Assembly (NCBI RefSeq): GCF_046557915.1
Contig: NZ_JBHEBG010000001.1
Location: 1,240,001-1,304,000, forward strand
Length of the DNA: 64,000 nucleotides
Reading direction: 5' to 3'
Source of the DNA: JBHEBG01 sp046557915
GTDB lineage: Bacteria; Bacteroidota; Bacteroidia; Flavobacteriales; Flavobacteriaceae
A program made the translations under genes and the position numbers. Every line of letters starts with the position of its first letter. Within the stretch, counting starts at the first letter, position 1. The notes beneath the pieces are model-generated. The model was not told the origin of the DNA and ran no database searches. It saw nothing but the letters and a program-made list of their open reading frames with translations. This document shows, piece by piece, positions 25,887 through 33,677 of this stretch.

Positions 25887-26644
25887 ATGAAAAAACTAAT
25901 CTTTAGCATAGCATTTTTATTTACAGCGTGCCTGGTACACGCACAAGTAGGGATCGGCACCATAATGCCCGATGGATCTACCCAGTTGGATGTGGTTTCC
26001 ACGGACCGGGGAATACTTATCCCTAGAGTGGAACTTCAAAGTGCAACGGACGCCACTACCATAAACAATGGCAACAAGCTTAGCCTTTTGGTGTTCAATA
26101 CCAATACCATGGCCACGGACCTGGCAGCAGGTTATTGCTATTGGGACGGTGCCAAATGGCAACGCCTTACCAATGCCGACGACCTTGCCGCATTGGAGAC
26201 CCTCACTTCTCTGGTAGACAATGGCGATGGTACGCTTACCTATACCGATGAGGCCGGTACGGCCAATGTGGTACCGGTATCCGCCCTTGCGGGCAATGTA
26301 GCGGTAACCGATGGTACGGTGGATATAGATAATGACGGTACACCGGACAATGGCGTAAACCTGCAGGATGTCATTGACAACCTCAACAATATAGTACAGG
26401 GCAATGAGAGCCTTACCACCTTGGGGATGAACGCGGACGGTATTAATCTGGACTACCGGGACGAGGAGGGCAATACCTCACAGATAGACCTATCCACGGT
26501 AATAGCCGCTTCTGCGGATATCACCACCGATGCATGGGTAGACGGCGCGGGCCTTGTAGAACTGGGCACATTAAGCGATGGTGTAACGGCAAGGCCGGTA
26601 GGTACCGAGTTTGTAGCCTTGGACAATGGTAATGTAGGGATTGG
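25887..26644 (+). repeat. 758-bp direct repeat, copy B (5' end of copy 6)
   Basis: Nearly identical partner of 19662-20419, as described there. The two copies are 6.2 kb apart in direct orientation, so recombination between them would delete or duplicate the body of copy 5. Confidence 0.92.
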
Positions 26645-29600
26645 TACCGCAACACCAACACAAATCTTAGAAGTTACAGATGAAGCCCTTATAGATGGTA
26701 TGCGTGTGGGCGTGGGAGGTGTTAATAGTCCAAATGATAATGTTGCCGTAGGGCAAAATGCACTTACGAATAATACCGGTGTAGAAAATGTTGGTGTGGG
26801 TAATAACGCACTTGCAAGTACTACCACAGGTGTTTTTAATGTAGCAGTTGGTAGTGGCGCACTAGAAAATAATACCACGGGTCTCTATAATGTAGCTGTG
26901 GGCCGTGGCGCATTAGCTTCTAATACAATAGCAGTAAGTAACGTAGCGGTTGGTATGGATGCATTATCCAATAACATGGATGGAGTAAACAATATTGCTA
27001 TTGGAGAATCTGCTTTATATAGTAACACCGGAGGACATGGAAATATTGCTATAGGGAGATTAGCATTGCAAAACGTAATTACCGGTTCTAATAATATTGC
27101 ACTAGGTAATATGAGTGTAGGCGGTATAGTACCCAATAACCGTAACGGTAATGTATTTATAGGGCATCGCGATTTTGTTAGTACTCCTGTAACCGAGGAT
27201 AATACCATGTTTTTTTCATTAGATCATATAGAGCGCATGCGCATAGATGACGCGGGTAATCTAGGCATTGGCACCACAACTCCCAACGAAAGATTGGAAG
27301 TAAACGGTAAAGTACGTATCAGCGATCTTACAGGTGCAGACCTCGCAACAGATGTTATCGTAACCGCAGATGCCACCACAGGCGAGCTTAAAGAGGCAGG
27401 TACCGTAGCAAGTATAGGAGCTGCTACCGAACCTTGGTTTGGTACAGATGATAATGCAGGAGCCACAGACAACACCGAGGATATCTATACGCTGGGTAGC
27501 GTTGGGATTGGTACGTCAACCCCGCTCTCTGGAGCTAGATTAACAATTGAAAACTTGACAGGCGGAGCATTTATAGAAACAACTGCCAATGCTTCCAACG
27601 GAATTAATATTAACTCATACAGAAACCATGCTTTTACACATGCTACGTTTAGGGGAAGAGCCGGTAGAGGTACTCAAGCTGCCCCATTAGCGATCAATGC
27701 AGGTGATGACCTATTGTATCTAGATGCACAAGGGCATAATGGTACGGCCATGAGTGGTCTTGCAGCAAGTATCACCTATGAAGCTGCTGAAAATTTTACA
27801 CCAGCAGCAAACGGTTCAAATATACTATTTACTACAACCAATTTAGGTGCAACAAACGGCACAGAGAAAATGAGAATTTCTGCTGATGGCAACGTCGGCA
27901 TCGGCACCACCACCCCTAATGAAAAATTAGAAGTCAACGGTAAAGTACGTATCAGCGACCTTACAGGGGCAGACCTGGCCACCGATGTTATTGTAACGGC
28001 AGATGCCACCACTGGCGAGCTTAAAGAAGGTGGTTTAGTATCAGATTTAGTAACTGCTGCAGAAACCAACACCACCCTGGCGTTGGACAACCCAACAGGC
28101 GTACTCACCTATACCAATGAGGATAACGATAACCCAACCATAAACCTAGCAGCAATAGAACCTTGGTTTGGTACCGATGATAATGCAGGAGCTACAGATA
28201 ATACGGAAGATATTTATACACTAGGTAATGTGGGGATTGGTACGGCAACACCAACGGAAAGATTAGATGTAGCAGGTAATATTAAAATTGGTCCAAATAA
28301 TTTACGCTTGCAAAACCAAAATCTCTGGTCGAACGATGCGCTTAATAATTCACATACTCCAGCAGAACAAAAGATATTGTTATATCAAACAGCTCCTAAT
28401 AGTTGGGCTGGGATAGGGAATGACAACGGTGGTAGAATCGTATTAGAGTCTCGTTGGTTAAATGGTGGGTTCGTTGTCAAAACTGGTACAGCGGGTGATG
28501 TAAGAATGTATATTAATCCATTAGGTAATATTGGTCTGGGCACCACAGCCCCCAACGAAAAATTGGAGGTAAACGGTAAAGTACGCGTTAGCGACCTCAC
28601 CGGAGCAGACCTCGCAACCGATGTTATTGTAACCGCAGATGCCACCACAGGCGAGCTTAAAGAAGCGGGTACTTTGGCAGCGGTTATAGCCGCTTCGGCA
28701 GATGCTACCACCGATGCATGGGTAGATGCAGCAGGACGTGTAGAACTAGGGACCCAAAGTGATGGTTCAACAGCAAGACCGGCAGGCACCGAGTTTGTGG
28801 CCTTGGATAATGGCGATGTAGGCATAGGTACCACAGCACCAACAGCTAAGACGCATATTGTTGATAATGTGCCGTCGTCTACCGCATTATTGGTGGAGGG
28901 CTATACGGGGAATAGTAATGCCTCAGTACTGGTAGACCTTAAGCAGAATATACAGGCTGGAGGAGAGAATGATATGGTATTACGTTTGGAAGACACCAAT
29001 CCAGCTGGTATAGTTCCTACAGGCTACCTAATGAAAGCCTTTGGCGATAACCAAAGTGTGGGTGCTGCTACAGATTTAGATGAGATTTTTGCTATCAGAA
29101 CAAACGGCGAGGTACGTGTTAATACAGACCATTTGGTGGTACAACCAGCAGGTAATGTCGGTATCGGTACGGCAACGCCTAGCCAACGTTTAGACGTTTC
29201 TGGTGGCGATGTTCAGTTTGAAGATTATCCTAATACCAGAGACGATAGTGGTGCCACAGCGGTAAACAATGTGCTATATACAGATGCCACAGGTAATATT
29301 TTATCGGCACCCATAGCAGCGGTTAGCACAACCTATACAGCGGGCAACCTTATAGACATTACAGGAACTGTTATTAGCAAGGTAAACAATATACAAGTAG
29401 TAACGGTAGCACCTACAGTTACTATAGATGCCGCCAGTGTACCAGAAGGTATTTATAGGTACGATATGGCAGCACAAAACAATATAACTATCAACAATTT
29501 TATAAACCCGGTAGATGGAGGGGTGTATAATTTCCACTTTTTAAATGCAACGGCAGGTACGGTAACATTCCCGGCATCTTTTGTAAGAGAAGATGGTACG

Positions 29601-29684
29601 GCACTGGGCACCATGAATATTGCCACAGCAGAAATTCTAACATTCTATCATTACCAAGGAACCAATTACTCCTTGGAGCAATAA
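25887..29684 (+). CDS. Large modular tail-fibre-like protein with YadA-like head (copy 6)
   Basis: About 1265 aa from ATG 25887, aligned to copy 5; ATGs at 25872 and 25884 are alternatives. Residues 1-250 are almost identical to copy 5. Residues 280-415 form a YadA-head-like roll (NVAVGQNALTNNT, NVGVGNNALASTT, NVAVGRGALASNT, NIAIGESALYSNT). Constant modules (NEKLEVNGKVRISDLTGADL, LALDNPTGVLTYTNED) and variable segments alternate after that. The C-terminus differs from the paralogues: instead of the coiled-coil tail it ends in a beta-rich domain (YTAGNLIDITGTVISK to FYHYQGTNYSLEQ). A relic of the usual tail lies 1.5 kb downstream. It is probably a surface fibre. Confidence 0.83.
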   Translation: MKKLIFSIAFLFTACLVHAQVGIGTIMPDGSTQLDVVSTDRGILIPRVELQSATDATTINNGNKLSLLVFNTNTMATDLAAGYCYWDGAKWQRLTNADDLAALETLTSLVDNGDGTLTYTDEAGTANVVPVSALAGNVAVTDGTVDIDNDGTPDNGVNLQDVIDNLNNIVQGNESLTTLGMNADGINLDYRDEEGNTSQIDLSTVIAASADITTDAWVDGAGLVELGTLSDGVTARPVGTEFVALDNGNVGIGTATPTQILEVTDEALIDGMRVGVGGVNSPNDNVAVGQNALTNNTGVENVGVGNNALASTTTGVFNVAVGSGALENNTTGLYNVAVGRGALASNTIAVSNVAVGMDALSNNMDGVNNIAIGESALYSNTGGHGNIAIGRLALQNVITGSNNIALGNMSVGGIVPNNRNGNVFIGHRDFVSTPVTEDNTMFFSLDHIERMRIDDAGNLGIGTTTPNERLEVNGKVRISDLTGADLATDVIVTADATTGELKEAGTVASIGAATEPWFGTDDNAGATDNTEDIYTLGSVGIGTSTPLSGARLTIENLTGGAFIETTANASNGININSYRNHAFTHATFRGRAGRGTQAAPLAINAGDDLLYLDAQGHNGTAMSGLAASITYEAAENFTPAANGSNILFTTTNLGATNGTEKMRISADGNVGIGTTTPNEKLEVNGKVRISDLTGADLATDVIVTADATTGELKEGGLVSDLVTAAETNTTLALDNPTGVLTYTNEDNDNPTINLAAIEPWFGTDDNAGATDNTEDIYTLGNVGIGTATPTERLDVAGNIKIGPNNLRLQNQNLWSNDALNNSHTPAEQKILLYQTAPNSWAGIGNDNGGRIVLESRWLNGGFVVKTGTAGDVRMYINPLGNIGLGTTAPNEKLEVNGKVRVSDLTGADLATDVIVTADATTGELKEAGTLAAVIAASADATTDAWVDAAGRVELGTQSDGSTARPAGTEFVALDNGDVGIGTTAPTAKTHIVDNVPSSTALLVEGYTGNSNASVLVDLKQNIQAGGENDMVLRLEDTNPAGIVPTGYLMKAFGDNQSVGAATDLDEIFAIRTNGEVRVNTDHLVVQPAGNVGIGTATPSQRLDVSGGDVQFEDYPNTRDDSGATAVNNVLYTDATGNILSAPIAAVSTTYTAGNLIDITGTVISKVNNIQVVTVAPTVTIDAASVPEGIYRYDMAAQNNITINNFINPVDGGVYNFHFLNATAGTVTFPASFVREDGTALGTMNIATAEILTFYHYQGTNYSLEQ
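28842..29158 (+). repeat. 317-bp module repeat, copy B
   Basis: Nearly identical partner of 24480-24796 in copy 5. Differences are isolated substitutions, for example NQNVGTA versus NQSVGAA in the protein. Confidence 0.88.
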
Positions 29685-29791
29685 TGTATAAACTAAAAAC
29701 GATGAAACATCCATAACTAAAACTTGATACCCAAAGAAATGATTAAATGGATGTCGCATATGACAATTGAAAAAACAATAAATAATAACAG

Positions 29792-31096
29792 ATGAAAAAT
29801 TTTGTAACGCTTATCCTGCTCCTGCTTATAGCCCCCTTAGGGCTACAGGCTCAAATGGGTATGAGCTTACAAAACTCGAAGAATACTCCGTTTATTAGCA
29901 CTTGGAACACCGCTAATCTTTTTGGTGCAGGTCCTACTAACGAAATAATCTTACCCTTAAAAGGGACTGGCGATTATGCCTTTACGGTAGATTGGGGCGA
30001 TGGCAATACTAGTTTTGTTACCAATGCCAATATGCTCACGGCAGCCACACATACCTATGCCGCTGCGGGTATATATACCCTTACCATTACGGGTAAAATT
30101 AATGGCTGGCAGTTTACAGACCCATTAAACCCTGTAACAACAGGGCAACTTAAGATTATAGACGTTAGCCAATGGGGTTGCTTACAAGGTGCAGGAGAGG
30201 GAGCCTTTTGGGCTTGCAGTAATTTAGATGTAAGTGCTACCGATAGCTTAAATGTAGAAGGTATTACAAGTTTCCGTTCTCAATTTTTGGGATGTTCAAG
30301 TTTAACGAGTTTAAATGTTACTGACTGGGATGTAAGTCAGGGCACAGATTTCGCAAATCAATTCTTGGGGACAAGTTTAACCACTTTAGATGTAAGCAAC
30401 TGGGATGTAAGCCAAGGGACTATTTTTGGTTCTCAATTCGGGAATTGTTCAAATTTAACCACTCTAGATGTAAGCAACTGGGATGTAAGCCAAGGGGATT
30501 ATTTTGGTTGGCAATTCTGGGGTTGCTCTTCTTTGGTCAGCTTGGATGTCAGTAACTGGGATGTAAGTCAAGGCGTAGTTTTTGCCTCCCAATTTCAAGA
30601 TTGTACAAGTCTAACCACCTTAGATGTAAGCAACTGGAATGTAGGTCAGGGGACATTTTTTAAAGAACAATTCGCTAGTTGCGTAAGCTTAACCACTTTA
30701 GATGTAAGCAACTGGGATGTAGGGCAAGGAACCAATTTTCAACAACAATTTACCAATTGTATAGGGCTTACCACGCTAGATGTAAGCAACTGGGATGTTG
30801 GTCAGGGAACTAATTTCCGAGCGCAATTTCAGGGTTGTACAGGGTTAACAAATCTAGATGTAAGCAACTGGGATGTAAGCCAGGCAACATCTATGACAAG
30901 TTTTATGCTGGGTGCCGCCACCACAACCATCCTATACGATCAAACCCTCATAAACTGGGAGGCGTTAACGCTTCAACCCGGTGTTAGCGTGCATTTTGGT
31001 AGCTCCCTATACACGGCAGGCGGCGCAGCAGATACAGCAAGAACAAATATAATAACCCTGGATAGCTGGACCATTACGGATGGTGGTAGTATCTAA
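29792..31096 (+). CDS. BspA-family repeat surface protein with PKD-like domain
   Basis: 434 aa. The signal peptide ends near LGLQAQ. Residues 40-110 form a PKD-like beta-sandwich (FTVDWGDGNTSFVTN, HTYAAAGIYTLTITG). Residues 145-375 hold about eight BspA/DUF285 repeats of 28 aa based on LTTLDVSNWDVSQGT plus a Phe/Gln/Cys half (FGSQFGNCSN). The C-terminus (LINWEALTLQPGVSVHFGSS, AADTARTNIITLDSWTITDG) is the usual end of this family. Such proteins are surface-exposed and often bind host or matrix proteins. It has no T9SS sorting domain. The gene lies in a segment that seems to have separated copy 6 from its original tail. Confidence 0.88.
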   Translation: MKNFVTLILLLLIAPLGLQAQMGMSLQNSKNTPFISTWNTANLFGAGPTNEIILPLKGTGDYAFTVDWGDGNTSFVTNANMLTAATHTYAAAGIYTLTITGKINGWQFTDPLNPVTTGQLKIIDVSQWGCLQGAGEGAFWACSNLDVSATDSLNVEGITSFRSQFLGCSSLTSLNVTDWDVSQGTDFANQFLGTSLTTLDVSNWDVSQGTIFGSQFGNCSNLTTLDVSNWDVSQGDYFGWQFWGCSSLVSLDVSNWDVSQGVVFASQFQDCTSLTTLDVSNWNVGQGTFFKEQFASCVSLTTLDVSNWDVGQGTNFQQQFTNCIGLTTLDVSNWDVGQGTNFRAQFQGCTGLTNLDVSNWDVSQATSMTSFMLGAATTTILYDQTLINWEALTLQPGVSVHFGSSLYTAGGAADTARTNIITLDSWTITDGGSI

Positions 31097-31134
31097 TAAT
31101 ATGAAATAAAAAACAACATGCTAAAAACAAGTTT

Positions 31135-31173
31135 GGTAAAAAAATAGAAAAAGCCTTGAGGTTAGATGGGTAG
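31135..31173 (+). pseudogene. Relic of the fibre-protein C-terminal tail
   Basis: Reading KIEKALRLDG then TAG, this short stretch aligns with the end of copy 5 (KIEAALGLDK then TAA at 25518-25553). The alignment continues past the stop into GTAAGCAGAAAGTATGAAGT in both places. It is a fragment of a lost family gene end. Confidence 0.7.
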
Positions 31174-31447
31174 TGGGTAAGCAGAAAGTATGAAGTAGAA
31201 AGAGGAAAGTATGAAGAGGAAAGTATGAAGTATGAAGTGGAAAGTATGAGGTATGAAGTGGAAAGAGTAGAGTAGAAAGTGAAAAGAGGCGGAGAGGACT
31301 TTAAACTTTCCACTAACAACTTTAAGCTAAGAACTGGAAACTAAAAAGAGAAAAGCGAAAAGAAGAGAGTATAAAGAAGAAAAAGTAGAGCAGAAGAGTA
31401 GCGACTTTAAACTTCAAACATATAATCGGAATACAAATAAATGATCA
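31174..31447. repeat. GA-rich degenerate repeats, gene-free
   Basis: Purine-rich units such as AAGTATGAAGTGGAAAG and AAGTATGAGG repeat about ten times, then GACTTTAAACTTTCCACT, then more GA-rich sequence. The first part is homologous to 25554-25650. The strand asymmetry (almost no pyrimidines on plus) could form unusual DNA structure. No gene or terminator is visible. Confidence 0.65.
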
Positions 31448-32722
31448 ATGAAAACAAAAATTAGACAAATGAAAACAAAGGCAAAACAAGGCACGGCCCT
31501 ATACATTTTGGTGCTGTTGGCCATCCCGTTTTCTTTACGGGCACAGACTGTAAATACTGGCGACGTAATAATCTCCGAAGGCACGGTGGTTAGCATAGTC
31601 CCAGAATTCGACAACACGGCCACAGGTACCTTCATAAATCATGGGGATGTATATGCCTATAATAATTGGAACAACGATGGCAGTGTAGATCATACCCTGG
31701 ATAGCGGAATAACCCGCTTTGTGGGTAACGATGCCCAACTTATTTCGGGGGCCAACTATAATTTCCTCTATGATGTACTGTTCAACAATGCATCCGCACA
31801 ACCCGCATTTATGCTTACGGGCGGTTTTAGCATTGCAAATGAAAGTAGCTTCGAAAACGGTATTGTGGACAACGATAATTTTGGAGGCGAATTTATTTTT
31901 GAGCAGAATTCGGACCAGGTCTTAACCACCAATGACAGTCATGTAGACGGTCCGGTGGTTAAGATGGGAGATAACTCTTTTGAATTTCCGATAGGCGATG
32001 CCGGTTTCCACAGATGGGCGGCCATCTCTGCACCCGATACCTCGGCAGACCAGTTTGTGGGTAAATATTTCTTTGAAGATACCAATACCAACTATCCGGT
32101 GGCCAACGTAGGCCCTAATCTAGAGCTTATAGATAATGCCGAGCATTGGACCATAGAGCGCACCACGGGAAATAGCGATGTACTCGTTACACTTTCTTGG
32201 GATAACGACACTACTCCCGCGGCAATAACACAACTGCCGGCAGAGGGTATAACCATTGCCCGTTGGGATGAGGCCCAAAACCTCTGGATAGACGAAGGCG
32301 CAGTAGTAGATGCTACCGCACAAACGGTAACCACGGCAGTAGATGCCTACGGGGTATTTACTTTGGCCCGTGCCAAGACCGATGCCTTGCCTTGTGCACT
32401 TACGGTATTTAACCTTATTACCCCCGATGGCGATGGTATAAACGATTTTCTTGATATAAGACAGGCCATAGATGATGTTAGCTGTGCCAACAATGTAAAT
32501 GTAAAAATATTCAACAGATGGGGTGTAAAGGTTTTTGAGCAAGATGATTATGACGAAAGCGCCAATACCTTCAAAGGCTTTTCCGATGCCAGGGCAACCA
32601 TAGACAACAGCAACAGACTGCCAACAGGCACCTATTTCTACATACTCACTTTCGATTATCAAGGAACTACCGATGTTCGCGCCTATAAGAAAGCGGGCTA
32701 TCTATACATAAATGGCAACTAA
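31448..32722 (+). CDS. T9SS type B (gliding-motility-associated) C-terminal domain protein
   Basis: 424 aa; an internal ATG at 31469 may be the real start, giving a signal peptide ending SLRAQ. The middle is beta-rich (NTGDVIISEGTVVSIVPEFD; repeated Asn/Asp strands). The last 95 residues are a CHU_C-type sorting domain: FNLITPDGDGINDFLDI, VNVKIFNRWGVKVFEQDD, FKGFSDA, LPTGTYFYILTFDYQG and a final YLYINGN. Type B domains are exported by the T9SS with a matching PorP/SprF-like protein, and one follows directly, its preferred start 16 bases after this stop. It is probably a cell-surface adhesin or scaffold. Confidence 0.93.
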   Translation: MKTKIRQMKTKAKQGTALYILVLLAIPFSLRAQTVNTGDVIISEGTVVSIVPEFDNTATGTFINHGDVYAYNNWNNDGSVDHTLDSGITRFVGNDAQLISGANYNFLYDVLFNNASAQPAFMLTGGFSIANESSFENGIVDNDNFGGEFIFEQNSDQVLTTNDSHVDGPVVKMGDNSFEFPIGDAGFHRWAAISAPDTSADQFVGKYFFEDTNTNYPVANVGPNLELIDNAEHWTIERTTGNSDVLVTLSWDNDTTPAAITQLPAEGITIARWDEAQNLWIDEGAVVDATAQTVTTAVDAYGVFTLARAKTDALPCALTVFNLITPDGDGINDFLDIRQAIDDVSCANNVNVKIFNRWGVKVFEQDDYDESANTFKGFSDARATIDNSNRLPTGTYFYILTFDYQGTTDVRAYKKAGYLYINGN

Positions 32723-32738
32723 CAAATACAACATAGAC

Positions 32739-33659
32739 ATGAAATTTAAACACTGTATAACACTAGCAATACTGTCCATAGTAAGTCTTGCGACCACCTA
32801 TGGACAACAAGACTCGCAGTACACACAATATATGTATAACACAGAGACCATTAACCCGGCATATGCCGGTAACAGGGGCATGTTTAGCTTATATTCCTTG
32901 TACCGGGCTCAATGGGTAGGTTTAGAGGGCGCCCCAAGAACCGTAAATATATCCATGAATACCCCTGTAGGGTTTGGGGGCGTAGGATTGGGATTGTCCT
33001 TTTACCAAGACGAGATAGGTCCATCAAAAGAGAACAACTTAACGGCAGATTTCTCTTATACCATACAAACATCCGAGGATTCAAGATTGTCTTTTGGTAT
33101 CAAAGGAGGGTTTAATTTGCTCGATGTCAACTTTTCCGACCTTGTTTTTAATCCCTTAGATCCCAATGCCGTTAATATAGACAACAGGTTCTCCCCGGTA
33201 GTAGGGGCGGGGGTGTACTTTCACTCTAGCGACAAATGGTACGTAGGTCTGTCTACGCCCAACTTTATAAACACGGAACATTACGAGGATGTAACCACGT
33301 CTACCGCTACGGAGAAGGCCCATTTTTATCTAATGGCCGGTTACGTTTTTAATTTAAGCGATTCCATAAAATTTAAACCCGCAGCATTGGCCAAGGCCGT
33401 TGTGGGCGCACCGTTGGCAGTAGATGCCACGGCAAGTTTTATGTTCAACAATGTCTTTACCCTGGGTGCCGCTTATAGATGGGATGCCGCGGTAAGTGCG
33501 TTGGTGGGCTTTCAGCTATCGGATAATCTGATGATAGGTTATGCCTACGATTATGATACTACGGAATTAGGGAACTATAATTCTGGTTCGCACGAAATCT
33601 TTTTACGTTTTGACCTGATCAATAAAGTCAGAAGAGCGGTCAACCCAAGATTCTTTTAA
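32739..33659 (+). CDS. PorP/SprF-family T9SS outer membrane protein
   Basis: About 306 aa from ATG 32739 (signal peptide MKFKHCITLAILSIVSLATT, then YGQQ); an ATG at 32712 overlaps the previous gene. It opens with the family hallmark QQDSQYTQYMYNTETINPAY AGNRG and continues as a beta-barrel (VGLGLSFYQDEIGPS, DSRLSFGIKGGFNLLDVNF, MIGYAYDYDTTELGNYNSGS HEIFLRF). PorP/SprF proteins help translocate or anchor type B T9SS substrates, which fits the gene upstream. The next gene encodes a PorE-like protein, completing a common trio. Confidence 0.95.
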   Translation: MKFKHCITLAILSIVSLATTYGQQDSQYTQYMYNTETINPAYAGNRGMFSLYSLYRAQWVGLEGAPRTVNISMNTPVGFGGVGLGLSFYQDEIGPSKENNLTADFSYTIQTSEDSRLSFGIKGGFNLLDVNFSDLVFNPLDPNAVNIDNRFSPVVGAGVYFHSSDKWYVGLSTPNFINTEHYEDVTTSTATEKAHFYLMAGYVFNLSDSIKFKPAALAKAVVGAPLAVDATASFMFNNVFTLGAAYRWDAAVSALVGFQLSDNLMIGYAYDYDTTELGNYNSGSHEIFLRFDLINKVRRAVNPRFF

Positions 33660-33677
33660 CCAAATCACCATAAAGTT

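Noticed and set aside
13428..29684. Prophage tail-fibre region
   Set aside because: The C-terminal modules resemble those called tail-fibre domains, but every full-length gene has its own signal peptide and there are no capsid, portal, terminase or baseplate genes. Surface proteins are the better reading.
31074..31319. Minus-strand frame rich in repeats of LSTSYF/ILSSSYF
   Set aside because: It is the reverse complement of the GA-rich degenerate repeat and has no protein features beyond that.
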